NCBI RefSeq assembly: GCF_021869535.1
Contig: NW_026262593.1
Coordinates: forward strand, 58,674,318-58,738,317
Reading direction: 5' to 3'
From: Mytilus californianus
Lineage: Eukaryota > Mollusca > Bivalvia > Mytilida > Mytilidae
DNA length: 64,000 bases
This document shows, one piece after another, positions 1 to 10,066 of this stretch. Made by a program: the position numbers and the translations under genes. Position 1 is the stretch's first letter. Every line of letters starts with the position of its first letter. The notes below the pieces were generated by a model. The model was not told where the DNA came from, ran no database searches, and was given only the letters and a program-made list of their open reading frames with translations.

Positions 1-458
1 ATACGGATTCGTATGTTCCCATAAAACCCAGCGTTATTCTGCCATCGTCACAGATTATCCGATGGCTTAAATGAGTAGTAAGTTTTAGACCCGTTCTCCA
101 CCAAGGAGGAAAGAACATTTCATGGTCTATGAACTGTTCTTGTGTTATTGATTCAAGGAGCAACTGCCATTTTTCTTCATCAGGGAAGCATTCGTAGATA
201 AAATATTCTGGATTTGACAATACATAATGATCTAAGAATGTTTTCTTTATCATCTTATTTGTATCTGAATTGATTTCATTGTATGTTTTAAACATGTCTT
301 TTGGTATATTCCCCGATAGTGTTCGACATATGCGATATGGATGAACAATCTGCCACGTGTCTTTAATAAAAACTGCTACCCATGCGCAAGGAAGTAACTT
401 ATTTCCATCGTCACTCCTACAGACACCACTTATCTTGTCACATTTAATACCAGCAGCC
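1..458 (-). CDS. Kyphoscoliosis-peptidase (transglutaminase-like) gene, exon 4, partial at window edge
   Basis: On the minus strand an open frame runs from a splice acceptor (TTTTGCAG, AG at 460-459) to the window edge. It reads AAGIKCDKISGV, then CAWVAVFIKDTWQIVHP, then DHYVLSNPEYFIYECFPD followed by EEKWQLLLESIT. The last block (Asn/Asp-Pro-Glu-Tyr-Phe-Ile-Tyr ... Phe-Pro-Asp ... Lys-Trp-Gln-Leu-Leu) is typical of the segment after the transglutaminase-like core in kyphoscoliosis peptidase and hillarin proteins, which act at the cytoskeleton. Family members usually carry His-Ala-Trp-Asn at the catalytic histidine; here it is Cys-Ala-Trp-Val, so the enzyme may be inactive. The exon starts with one base that completes a Trp codon begun in exon 3, a phase match that supports the model. 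Its start in the gene is exon 1 at 7460-7576. Family call is firm; function is inference. Confidence 0.8.
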
Positions 459-1425
459 CTGCAAAATAATATGGAGTAAGCTAAGAAGACGAAATGTGTT
501 ACATTCTCTCCATTTGTAGTTTGACATTATGAGTCATTCTGATTATTATGAATTTCATTTACACCGTGGTGACGTCATTAAATGACTTACATATTACAAA
601 ATAACACTCACTGACATGTATACAGAATATTTTAGAATAAACGTAAAAAATAAACGGACTTTTTTCTTTTTACCAAAAAAAAAAAAAATGGGTAACATTG
701 CTTAATTATAATTCGTACGTATAGTTAATGTATATCAGTAGCAATATCCGGAGAACCGAAATAATTCATACATTATAAGAGAAGCGGAAGAAGATAAGCT
801 GACAAGGCCATGACAAAAATCGAACAATGACCAAATGAGAAATAACAGTCAACATAAGTACTGGTCGTAAAATGCATTAGAATAGTTAATGGTACCTACG
901 GTTCAACAGGAAAACAAACTCAACTAAAAAACCTAAAATGCTAACCATTACAAATATATGAATATGGATGTGAGATATGTTCGATACTTCAGTAAAGTAT
1001 AAGTTATGCTGTTTCTCCGAATTTCTCTAAGAAATGTTTACCAGATGAAATATATATGGACGCATTAACGTAAATATTTCCTTTTCATGTTGGTTCGGCT
1101 CAATACCCGACTTTGATATTTGGGCAGTAAAATTTGAATACACGAAATCTGCTGCACTCGAGGAGCTCTCGTGGATTCACACACAGACGCAGAAAAAGAC
1201 CCAAAAGGATTAGATCCTTAATGTGGTTCTTTCGGGTCCGATATTGTCAGACAAGGTATTAAGAATTTTGTACTGTGTTGTTTGTATGTCTTTGTTCGAT
1301 TTCATTAGCACTGATCTTTCAATTTGGATAACATAACTTTATAACAACTGTTGTTCTAATCGTTATATTTTACACCAACCCGACCAGTTTCAATCTATTC
1401 AGTAGTACATATTCTTTAAACATAC
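459..1425 (-). other. Intron 3 of the KY-like gene
   Basis: It is bounded by donor GTATGT (1425-1420) and acceptor TTTTGCAG (459-460) on the minus strand. It is AT-rich with a short poly-A run near 674-688. No open frame, RNA gene or recognisable mobile element was seen inside. Confidence 0.7.
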
Positions 1426-1703
1426 CAACATAATAAGATAAATATTGTGGTACTGGTAGTTTTATGTTGCCGTAAAAGTCTAACCAATACATCCGGGGTT
1501 CTTCCTTGTCCTTCAGCAGATCTGTATGACAGAGGAGAAGATGGAGGTGGCTCTAAATCCTCAACTGTATCATTACCCAATGCATCTGCCAACCAAATTA
1601 TAAAGGATCTGATCAGTAGAATGTCACTGTCTGGATGGTTTGGTATTGGTTCTTTTAGATAATCTCTTAGCTCCCTAAAACTGTTCAGTGCTATCCGTGG
1701 TAC
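1426..1703 (-). CDS. Kyphoscoliosis-peptidase-like gene, exon 3
   Basis: The minus-strand exon starts after a clean acceptor (GTGTCAATTCAG) and ends at donor TTG|GTATGT. It encodes VPRIALNSFRELRDYLKEPI, then a helix with IRSFIIWLADAL, then a Pro-rich SSPLSYRSAEGQGRT followed by DVLVRLLRQ and IFILLCW. Ser-Phe-Arg-Glu-Leu-x-x-Tyr-Leu and Ser-Pro-Leu-x-Tyr are recurrent in molluscan KY-type proteins, just ahead of the transglutaminase-like core. The exon enters in phase 0 and leaves in phase 2, so the last two bases plus the first base of exon 4 give Trp and the joined frame reads LCW-AAGIKC, the usual family order. The 278-nt length and both splice sites fit. The frame left open past the donor (to 1416) is intron read-through. 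Confidence 0.8.
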
Positions 1704-2374
1704 CTGAATTGACACAAAAGATTTCAGTATTTTTTAAAGCTTTTCGTCAAGTCTTTTTATCAAAAGAGCACATATTTTTTTCTGTACACCTGTCCAGCTT
1801 ACCAACAATCCAAGATATGAGATAATATTGCAATTTCTTGTATTACTTCAGTCAACAAAATTATCGTTGTGGATTTAATAACGTTCTGCACATATGAAAG
1901 CATTATTAAATTCTATATGTGCGTGTCCCAAGTCATGTGCCTATAATTCAGTGGTTGTTTTGGTCACAGTCTATCATATTTGTTTTCGTTTATTCGTTTT
2001 GTACATAAATAAGACCGTTAGTTTCCTCGTTTACATTACATTTTTTTCAATTTCTATGCGGCATGAGTTTTACTCATTGTTGAAGGCCGTACGATGTCAT
2101 CTACGTCATTTGGTCTCTGGTGGATAGTTGTCATATCATTTGGCAGTCATACCATATCTTCTTATTTTTATATTTACGTTCCAAAATAAAAAATCCTTGC
2201 GTTAAAAAAAAGTAAAAAAAGTATTTCTGCAAATTTTCTTATACTTAATATGATTTACATTGTGAACAATACTAGGGTGTGTACGATCGGTGCTGATACT
2301 GTTAATAACCGAATAACCGAATGACACAAAAATGAAATAATGATATATGATATATTTGAACACATTATGCCTAC
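1704..2374 (-). other. Intron 2 of the KY-like gene
   Basis: The donor is AAG|GTAGGC at 2374 and the acceptor is TTCAG at 1704-1705, minus strand. It contains a plus-oriented PLE 3'-tail copy at 1915-2168 (separate entry). Nothing else is recognised. Confidence 0.7.
1915..2168 (+). mobile_element. Truncated PLE 3' tail (same tail as the copy ending at 26930)
   Basis: It runs from the GTCCCAAGTCATGTGCC block through CAGTGGTTGTTTTGG and GAAGGCCGTACG to CATACCATATCTTC. The same ordered blocks end the RT-bearing copy at 24685-26930, so this is a 5'-truncated, non-coding PLE copy. It lies in an intron of the KY-like gene, opposite to the gene's strand. Confidence 0.7.
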
Positions 2375-2554
2375 CTTCGATGCGTTCTCGTCGATAAAGT
2401 ATATCAAATCAGTGTTCAAACCATTATAGTTCGCAGCAGTAACGTACTGTTCGCAGAGAGCATTCCGGTACAGGACTCTTTTAACCACATTTCGCTTTGC
2501 TTGTTTTCGTTGAATTTGATTTGTTGTTATAGGATTTGGTTCAAAGGAATGATC
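2375..2554 (-). CDS. Kyphoscoliosis-peptidase-like gene, exon 2
   Basis: This 180-nt, phase 0-0 exon (60 codons) lies between acceptor CTTCCATCCCAG and donor AAG|GTAGGC on the minus strand. It encodes DHSFEPNPITTNQIQRKQAK, then RNVVKRVLYRNALCEQYVTA, and ends FIDENASK, which runs directly into VPRIALNSFRELRDYL of exon 3. It is basic and probably helical, with no catalytic residues. No independent domain is recognised; assignment to the gene rests on strand, splice sites and perfect phase at both ends (exon 1 ends in phase 0, exon 3 starts in phase 0). Reading past the donor gives a longer open frame down to 2255 that is not expected to be translated. Confidence 0.72.
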
Positions 2555-3008
2555 CTGGGATGGAAGTATTTTAACCTAGGTTTAATATAGATGATCAGCA
2601 TTATTTAAATCTTTGTACAGTTTACTTTCACTTTCAATCTGTTAATATTCACAAATGCGAAACACATATTTCGAATTAAGATTATGGCTTTTTCAAATAA
2701 ACTTTCAGAAAAGATATGTCATAATATTTGAAAAACTTTTTTCGCTAAAAAAATATTTTAAATCTTTGCCATATAAATTCCTATTAACTACAACATTTTA
2801 TCAGTAGCATCAAGTATTGTTAGCTTTTGTGTTGTTTTTTTAATTCCAAATACCGATATCAAGAGTCAAGCCATTTTAAACTTTTTTTACAGCAATTTTT
2901 GTGTACTGTTACAGCACTGTCTAATGAAAGGGGTAGTGAGCGCTCACACGCATGTTTGACCCAGCCAAATGGCTTCTGTGCATGTAAAGTCTTGTAATCC
3001 AGAGGTGG

Positions 3009-3241
3009 ATTGATTGATTGGTGTTTAACGCCACTTTCAGCACTATTGTGGTATTGGTGGAGGAAGCCGGAATGCCCGAAGAGAATCACCGACCTTCGGC
3101 AGGAAAACTGACAATTCTAGTGTCAATTAAGCTTGGAGTCTAGCGCACCTGCCACTGTGAGATTCGAACTCACAACCTCAGTGTTGACAGGCTAGTGATA
3201 CAGTAGTTCCACTACTAAGACCACTCGACCACCGAGGCCCC
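3009..3241 (-). mobile_element. tRNA-derived SINE
   Basis: Read on the minus strand it opens with a tRNA-like head: box A-like TGGTCGAGTGG followed about 60 nt later by box B-like GAGTTCGAATCTC. A body follows, and a tail of repeated AATC at 3009-3020. The long spacing between the boxes suggests a Ser/Leu-type tRNA ancestor. The same family is seen at 13709-14985. It is not a functional tRNA: there is no cloverleaf acceptor closure and the body is SINE-like. Confidence 0.75.
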
Positions 3242-3381
3242 TCCAGAGGATGATGATCGATGTCTGCCATAAATGTTTATCGTTTATTATCATCATTTTA
3301 ATTCAGGTTGTTTGTTTTTTCTTTTGAATTGGTCTACATTTTGTTATTCCTGAGCCTTTTATAGTACACCATTTGATTTGT

Positions 3382-3493
3382 CCTTTGTTCATTGTTGAAG
3401 AATGTACAGTGACCTATAGTTGTTTATATCATTGTCCCTTCGTCTTTGGTGGCTGATTGTGCAATCATACCACATCTCCTTAATTTTAGACAC
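3382..3493 (+). mobile_element. Short PLE 3'-tail fragment
   Basis: GTTCATTGTTGAAGAATGTA, TGACCTATAGTTGTT and CAATCATACCACATCTCC occur in the same order as at the end of the PLE copy at 24685-26930. It is non-coding and 5'-truncated. Confidence 0.6.
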
Positions 3494-3570
3494 AACAAGA
3501 CAGAAAATCCTATCGATAAAAAAACATATAGTATTTTATTATCAAATATTACTTTTGTTGGATTTGTTAG

Positions 3571-4886
3571 GGGACGACCATTTGATATTCTGGGGGGGGG
3601 GGGGGGGGGGGGGGGGGCAGGAGGATTTTGAAAATAAATAACCCAGCCTTGATAATCACAAAAATAAATGGTTTGTTCTGTGGTAGTTTGAAAATAAATT
3701 ACTTGACTTGCAATGTATTGAAAATAAATAACTCAGCAGGTCTAATCGAAAGTATGAGATGGCACCAGATTCTTCATAAATTCATCTTTTTTCCAAAAAA
3801 AAAATCGGGAAACACTTCCCATATCTTTTAATAATAAAAGTATAAATAATATTTAAATATACTTGAAATGTCAGAAAATTGGTTTCATTTAACTTGAGGT
3901 TAATTATCTCAGGAACACTTACCTCACTTTTATTAAATCAGGGCTGTAACTACATTGAGACAAATGCCTCATGTAGGAAATTTCAAAACCAAACGCTTGT
4001 CTCCATATCAAATTGTGTTCACCGTGAGTGCCTTGCAAGAAGCAAGTTCTGTTCTCCCTCAGACGTAGCCCCTGATTTTTTTTATTTGTCTTTTGTTCAC
4101 TGATTGCCCTTCTGTATTCTGTTAGTGTTGCATTCATTTTGTAATTTAGAAATTTTATTATTAACTTGATCATGAGTTTAAAAAAACACAGCAGCCACAG
4201 ACTTAACTATGTGAATTACATTTTTGCTTTATCATGCATATTTGTCTTTTGATGTTGTCCCTAGAAACTTAAGTCTTACACTGAATCTATAACGTGATTT
4301 TGCTTTGAGACCAAAATATTGTCAAAAAATTATTAAAACAGAACTTGCATTTTCAGTTTAAGAAAGGGTCTGGGGAACACCCAGAAAGCATGATTTTGCA
4401 TCATTTGTTCTATAGCTTCTTGGGCCTTCAGCGGTTCAAAAACCCTTCAAAAAAAAGTTTGCCTCGCTCTGCTCGGCAAAACATGTTTGCCAATATTTTT
4501 AAAAGAGCCTTAGTTACAACCAAACTTTAATACTGTGTATGTATGCAATACATGTACATGCATTGGGGAATATAGAAGATTTCTTTCTGCAGAGGATAAT
4601 AATTAATTCTGATTAAATGGTACATAATGACTTGACTATACATGTATTATTTATAATAAACAAATAATTTAAAAATTGTATGTTTTTGAATATTATAAAT
4701 ATAGTTGTGAAAATAAATAATCAGTCCCTTGCTTTAATGAAAATGAAAAATCTTGCTTTAATAGTGCAGAAAATAGATAATCTGTCCTCTTAGTTTACAA
4801 AAATAAATAACCGATCCAAAACAAATCCTCCTGCCCCTCCCCCCCCTCCCCCCCCCCCCCCCCCAGAATATCAAATGGTCGTCCCC
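3571..4886. mobile_element. Non-autonomous DNA transposon with poly-G/poly-C terminal inverted repeats
   Basis: Inverted ends share GGGGACGACCATTTG and ATATTCTGGGGG at the left and the reverse complement at the right (4830-4886). TTA(G) flanks both sides, a possible 3-bp TTA target duplication as in PIF/Harbinger elements. The left end continues into a run of about 25 G, the right end into runs of C. The interior repeats a GAAAATAAATAA motif at least six times (for example near 3628, 3690, 3720, 4708, 4768 and 4800). No transposase frame is present. Superfamily is inferred only from target-site and end sequence. Confidence 0.7.
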
Positions 4887-5111
4887 TTAGTTCTATTACA
4901 TTCGCTTAAAGTGTTCAATCAAAGTCGTGCAATGTTTAAATATTTTTGTGTAATATGCACATGAGGACTTGGTCATATAGCATTTCTGCATCGTTTACAC
5001 AAACCTTTAACATATAAGCATACTATATCTTAAATATCACAAAAACATGTTTAATACCATTACTACTTTTTTAGAGGGAAACCTTCTATTCATTGATTTG
5101 ATAAATAGAGA

Positions 5112-5242
5112 ATATCATATGGCTTTTTCAATATCACATCCGTATCAACCCGAGACACCAATATAATCCCAAGAGCTCTGCTCGAGGGATTATATTGGTT
5201 GAGGGTTGATACGTTGTGTGATATTGAAAAAGCCATATCATA
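5112..5242. repeat. Long imperfect inverted repeat (hairpin)
   Basis: The left arm (5112-5170) reads CATATGGCTTTTTCAATATC through CCAATATAATCCC. The right arm (5186-5242) is its near-complement, with a short loop around AAGAGCTCTG. It lies immediately upstream of the TGACGTCA tandem array. Confidence 0.75.
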
Positions 5243-5273
5243 TACACTTTATTATATACATATTTTTGATGTG

Positions 5274-5412
5274 ACATGACGTCATACAGGTAAGGAGGTT
5301 TGAAATGACGTCATACAGATTATAGGTTTGACATGACGTCATACAGATTAGGGGTTTGATAAAGCCTTTGCAACAGTGACTGCAATCGATGACGTGACGT
5401 CATACAGATTAA
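5274..5412 (+). repeat. Tandem array of TGACGTCA-containing units
   Basis: Four perfect TGACGTCA palindromes lie at 5277-5284, 5306-5313, 5334-5341 and 5395-5402, each followed by TACAG. The first three are spaced 28-29 bp apart. TGACGTCA is the full cAMP-response-element consensus bound by CREB/ATF bZIP dimers. The array lies about 2.1 kb downstream of the KY-like start codon, inside intron 1. Regulatory use is inference. Confidence 0.6.
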
Positions 5413-7459
5413 AGGTGTGATAAAGCCTTTGCAACCGTGCTGATATCGATATCATCACGGGTGGCTGATACAGCACGCTTGCCAATTATTGTATTACACA
5501 TACAATTTATCTGTATTTACTACTAAGTATATAATAATACCAATTATTGTTTGTAAGCGACCTCAATAATATTTTTACGTTATTTATACTGCTTTGAACA
5601 AACAGTTTTGTTGAAAAAAGTGCAATCATTAGTTGATTCAGGGGCGTTATCATTTGTGTTGTTGAGCTTGCTTGCAAGATTTTCAAGATGAAAGCGCCTT
5701 AAAGACTATTCACCAGTACCATTTTTGAACGCATCTGTAGTACAGAATTGCGGCCTGTAAAAATGGGGTTAATCACTGCACAGTTCTCAAGTATTTCCTA
5801 ACTCCGGAAACAGCATCAAATTAAGATATACAGATGATCGTTCTGATCGAGTTAGACATGGCAAAGGTGACCGTTCTTTTCGAGAGAGGCATGCCTTTTA
5901 GGTATAAGCAAGTTTTAAAAGAAACTAATATTTACATGTATGCTTTCTAAGACTTAGTAGCCTAAAAGTCCGACACTATACAAAAGAATCAATATAGTTA
6001 CGTTCATCTTGTTATTTAGTAATTAGGTTAAAAATTCCGCTCAAACTGATGCATTTATAACATGCGAAGGCCATTTTAAAATAGTAGTGAGATGGGAGAT
6101 TTGCTCTGTGTTGAAGGCATTGGTGTACGTATTTGAAAAGGGGTATAGTGAAAGAGACCTTTGATTTTGTCAAGTGTGTCATGTGATTAATTCATGACAC
6201 AAAAAGCTTTGGAAAGAAAGCGCCCAAATGATCTGTTTATCATTTTTTTTAACATCTGTAGTAGGGGCAACTGATACATAGGCATTTTATTTTTGCAGAA
6301 CACATGCGGCCAGTAACAAAGGAGATACAGTTGTGTTCCATTTATAATACATATATCACTACTTTTTTGTTATATCGAGATCATCAACTGTAGTAAGATC
6401 CAACTTGTTTTTTCTGACGCCATCGACTAATTGTCGTTGTCTCCTTGCCTTGCGGTCATAAAACTTTCGAGCACGATTATTGTACTCAGACTCAGAAATC
6501 AACCAATCAAAATACTGGATTTGGTGTTTCGAGCACACATTTTGTACTCCGAGTACTGAGTAAAGTTTTATGATCATTCTCATTTTATTTGGTCTGACGT
6601 TTTTATCAATTTCTCTGCTCACAATAAATATCTTTAAAGACATATTGCGTCAATTTCTGACTTATATTTCATTAAGTACGTTTTATTTGTTGTTATTGTT
6701 GTCATACCTTTTAACCGTGATGTTTATTTATTTCCAAATTCGTTATTCAAGCGTTAATAATAAATTGATTTAAGTTCAAAACATCACTTAACGTTATCGA
6801 CACCTCCAAGTACACAGTTCTAATACGTTGTATTTTAGTGAAGATTTAAATTAAAACTGTAAATGTCCATGTCGAAGATATTTTAAATTACTATATATAG
6901 TAAATTGGTCTTGCCTCTTTGTTCTTATGGGGCATCATCGACTCAACTAATGTACTACTTTCTATAACAGTTCTTACCACTTTCAATTGCAAAGTGTCTG
7001 TATACTGAACTTTATGTAAGAATATTAATCACACCCCGTTCCATTTCTAATTTGCAACCCAAAAATAAAACGAAAATATTTTTAATTGGCATTTTATTAA
7101 TTTTACGAACAAGATTACAGTGTTACAGGATTGAAAAGAAGAAAGCAGATTTGAATAAAAAAGAAAACTGACAGCAAATCAAGAATACAATATAAAAACA
7201 AATATTTGAGTGTGGCACATGCTCGTGAGTTTATATTTCAAACCAGCTTGTAATATCTTTTTTTATATATTTGTGTATTGTTTTAAAATTTACTTACTTT
7301 TTAATTATTTTTTTTATGTAAAGTCAATGTTTATGCTTGATTTTTTGTTTTGTGTGTAACGATTTTTCGTATTTAGCGAAGACTACATTTAAAATCATAT
7401 GAAGAGTGACGTGTTTTCTTTATATTTTAGTACATGATAATAAATTGTATAAAACAAAC

Positions 7460-7576
7460 CTTATCATTGAGAAAACTTTCCGATTCTAACTCGGCTTCAG
7501 TGGTTGCAGTCACTTTGTTGTGGTTCTTTTCCCCATCAAAAACACGGGGCTCACTCTTGCCTGGATTATTACCCAT
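7460..7576 (-). CDS. Kyphoscoliosis-peptidase-like gene, first coding exon (start codon, N-myristoylation motif)
   Basis: This short minus-strand exon of 39 codons begins MGNNPGKSEP and ends SFLNDK at donor AAG|GTTTGT. An in-frame TAG lies five codons upstream of the ATG, so the start is bounded. Gly2-Asn3 with Gly at position 6 fits the N-myristoylation consensus, suggesting membrane anchoring of the product. The phase-0 donor matches the phase-0 acceptor of exon 2 at 2554, giving LNDK-DHSF across the junction. It is too short to stand out as an open frame. Its link to the downstream exons is supported by strand, phase and coding character, not by transcript evidence. Confidence 0.65.
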
Positions 7577-8535
7577 CGAGGTATGTTTCTACTTCAAAAT
7601 ACTCGATATTTTAGTCAAACGACGAAAAATAAACATAAATCACGTCATAGTCTTAAAAATGTCAATCATTGTGAAAATATGTTTTGATTGTAACTGTCTT
7701 GAAGGTATAATTTTATTTAATACGAAGGTAAACAGTGATTTAAACAACATTCCCATTATTAGAACAACAAAACGGATGTATTAAATAACATTATATTAAC
7801 TAAAATACGTAAATGGAGAATATTTTATTTATGTCATTAAACAATAAGTTCTCTGTACCTGTTGAAGAGGAGTTCAATATGAATTTAATTTAAGCTAGAC
7901 CGATTTACACAAAAAACGTGAACTGTTCTACTTCTTACTAAAAAGGATATTTTGCCAAATATGTCGGTTTATGATGTTAATTTTGGCTAGATTACTGTTG
8001 CTTATCTATTTAAATACAACATATACCTCTTAAAATTGTTATTAAATTGACCTTGGGGACCGATATTTGTTAGTAAATTAAGTTTTTTAATTAACCTAAA
8101 TATGTAGGATGTAAACTGCATCATTAAACGAACATTTTATAATTGACGTGATAGACTACAGGTTATTTACTTTTTTGGTTGAATGTAATACAATAGCAAC
8201 AAAATTTAATATGCACTGTAAGATCAATGAAACAATTTCAATATCATAACCTGGCATACAGCTGCTCTATAAAAAAAACCTGGTAATCCCCAGGGTTGAC
8301 TGGGGTAAAGAAATATGGTCATCCCTATAGAATTATCCCGTTCCGACAGTGAACCTTTGCTTACATGTGTCAGACCTCCAATTCAAAATAACCATATTTT
8401 CAACCAAATTTTTCAATTTTCACAGCTTTCTAAATATTTTACCTTAAGTTTTAACTTCATGAAAACTATGCATATCGTGAATTCTACATGTATCAACTTT
8501 CTACATGTTAATTTTCAACCAATGTTTAAAATTTT
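7577..8535. other. Upstream region of the KY-like gene
   Basis: This AT-rich sequence is 5' to the minus-strand gene and should hold its promoter. No clear TATA element, open frame or mobile element could be assigned. Confidence 0.4.
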
Positions 8536-8585
8536 GTAGTGGTGACCCATAATGTTCAAAAAGACCCCTACTACTTACATGTAAG

Positions 8586-9195
8586 GGCATACGATACAGT
8601 TTTAATCCCACGGTGATTTTTTTACGAAAATTTGCACACAAGCTATTTTTACCTAGAAAATTCAAATACGTAATAAAAAATATACCTTCGTGTGCTAAAT
8701 TTAAAGACAAATGGGGTCGACATTTTAGACAATTACTTCATATTTCGATTTCTTGGACATTTCTATCCTTTGGGCAGACATACTTAACTTTTTTTGTTTC
8801 AAAAGATAAATACATGAGGATTTTTGTAAAAAGGTTTGGAATATCTTCGTTACAAAAATAGCTCTTAGTTTGTGTAACAATTCTTTGTAAATAATTCATT
8901 TATATTAAATTTTCTTGATTTTAGAAAAAAAAGGCAATTTTTCCCGTATATTTATCTATTTAAAAAAAATCATCGGACGGGTGATTTCTTCATAAAAATT
9001 GGAACAAACAATTTTCATACAGTATCAAGTCAAATTTCATTTTTAAAAAGAAGGGTTCATGTACTAGTTTTCAAGCTAATGATTAAAATCCCTCGAAAAA
9101 TGCATCTTTTCCCGATATGTTGCAGTTTGACGTCGCGAAAAATAACATTTTACGTTAGCAACGTCATTATCTCCTCTGTAACTGTATCGTATGCC
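8586..9195. mobile_element. MITE with GGCATACGATACAGTT ends
   Basis: The left end GGCATACGATACAGTT (8586-8601) is exactly inverted at 9180-9195, and TAAG flanks both sides (8582-8585, 9196-9199), a likely target duplication. The 610-bp interior has no transposase. It interrupts an older repeat that resumes at 9200. Confidence 0.72.
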
Positions 9196-9199
9196 TAAG

Positions 9200-9470
9200 T
9201 ACCCTACTTCTTGAGTGCCATGCTCTTTGTACGTTAAAGAACACTTGCTACTACTATCTGAGGGGCCCGTAGGTGGTATGTTGCAACGAAAAACATCTGC
9301 CCCTATCCATCAAACCGACAAACCGACAGCTTCCAGTAGCAGTTAACATTTCTCGCCCTTTATCCGGTCGATCTACATTTCAGAACCTTCTCATTGTCTT
9401 AATTATGAATATGCTCTCGTCCTGAAATATGAATGAAATATTTGCCACTGTACGTTAACCAAACAAAACT
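9200..9470 (+). mobile_element. SINE remnant
   Basis: The 3' part carries CGTCCTGAAATATGAATGAA then TATTTGCCACTGTACGTTAA, the 3'-tail sequence shared with the SINE at 9713-10066 in opposite orientation. The 5' part (CTTTGTACGTTAAAGAACAC) resembles the central part of molluscan Meta-type SINEs. The head is not recognisable. Confidence 0.5.
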
Positions 9471-9712
9471 AAATCAATTGTTTAGGCTTTGAAGTTGATA
9501 TCACTCAGTAATTATGTAGGAGTAAGGGTCAATTACAAAACAATATCAGACCCTACTAAATGTGATTGTAATTACTTAACGTATATCTCCTGTAATCATT
9601 CAAGATAAATTACAGTATGTTATTTTGCAATTTTAGAGGGAGTAAATCGAGCTAAGATGGAGTCATTTAAAACGAGGTTATATCCCATAGTTACACAAGT
9701 GTATACTAGAAA

Positions 9713-10066
9713 GTGATGATGATGATGATGATGAATGGTTGCTTAACGTCCAGCGGGAAATTAATATGCATATTCAGGACGAGAACATGTTTATGTAATA
9801 TGAATATATCAACCCTGCTTTGTACGAGACCGACACACTGAGTCGGATTTTTAACGTGCTAGTTCTCAAGGTAACAGTCCGCAGGAAGACATGTCACTTT
9901 ACCCGGACACAGTATTCTGACTCCGAGCCGACCAGTCTTTTCTCTTACTCCTTAATGCCGCGTGCTAAGCGGAAAAGCAGCAAATACCAATTTTTAAGTC
10001 TTTGGTTTGACCCGCGACTTCCCGCACTCGAGGCGAACACGCTACCACGAGACCGCCGAGGCGGTT
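9713..10066 (-). mobile_element. tRNA-derived SINE of the bivalve Meta-domain type
   Basis: On the minus strand it starts CCGCCTCGGCGGTCTCG, has box A-like TGGTAGCGTGTTC and box B-like GCGGGTCAAACC about 30 nt later, then a central domain (GCTTTTCCGCTTAGCACGCG), then the tail CGTCCTGAATATGCATA and CTGGACGTTAAGCAACC, and ends in repeated ATC at 9713-9733. This order matches bivalve SINEs with a Meta central domain. It is probably RNA polymerase III-derived and reverse-transcribed by a LINE. Confidence 0.75.

Larger units (their letters stand above)
2555..7459 (-). other. Large intron 1 of the KY-like gene, filled with repeats
   Basis: The donor is AAG|GTTTGT at 7459 and the acceptor is at 2555-2556. 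The 4.9 kb contain a SINE (3009-3241), a PLE tail (3382-3493), a poly-G-ended transposon (3571-4886), a hairpin (5112-5242) and a TGACGTCA cluster (5277-5402). From about 5460 to 7430 no mobile element was recognised; an unassigned 94-codon open frame at 6359-6643 is discussed under rejected items. Confidence 0.6.

Noticed and set aside
6359-6643. 94-codon minus-strand frame with protein-like composition (RARKFYDRKARRQRQLVDGV)
   Set aside because: It lies in intron 1 of the KY-like gene on the same strand but ends in TAG with no usable donor and matches no family I recognise. Exons 1 and 2 already join in phase without it.
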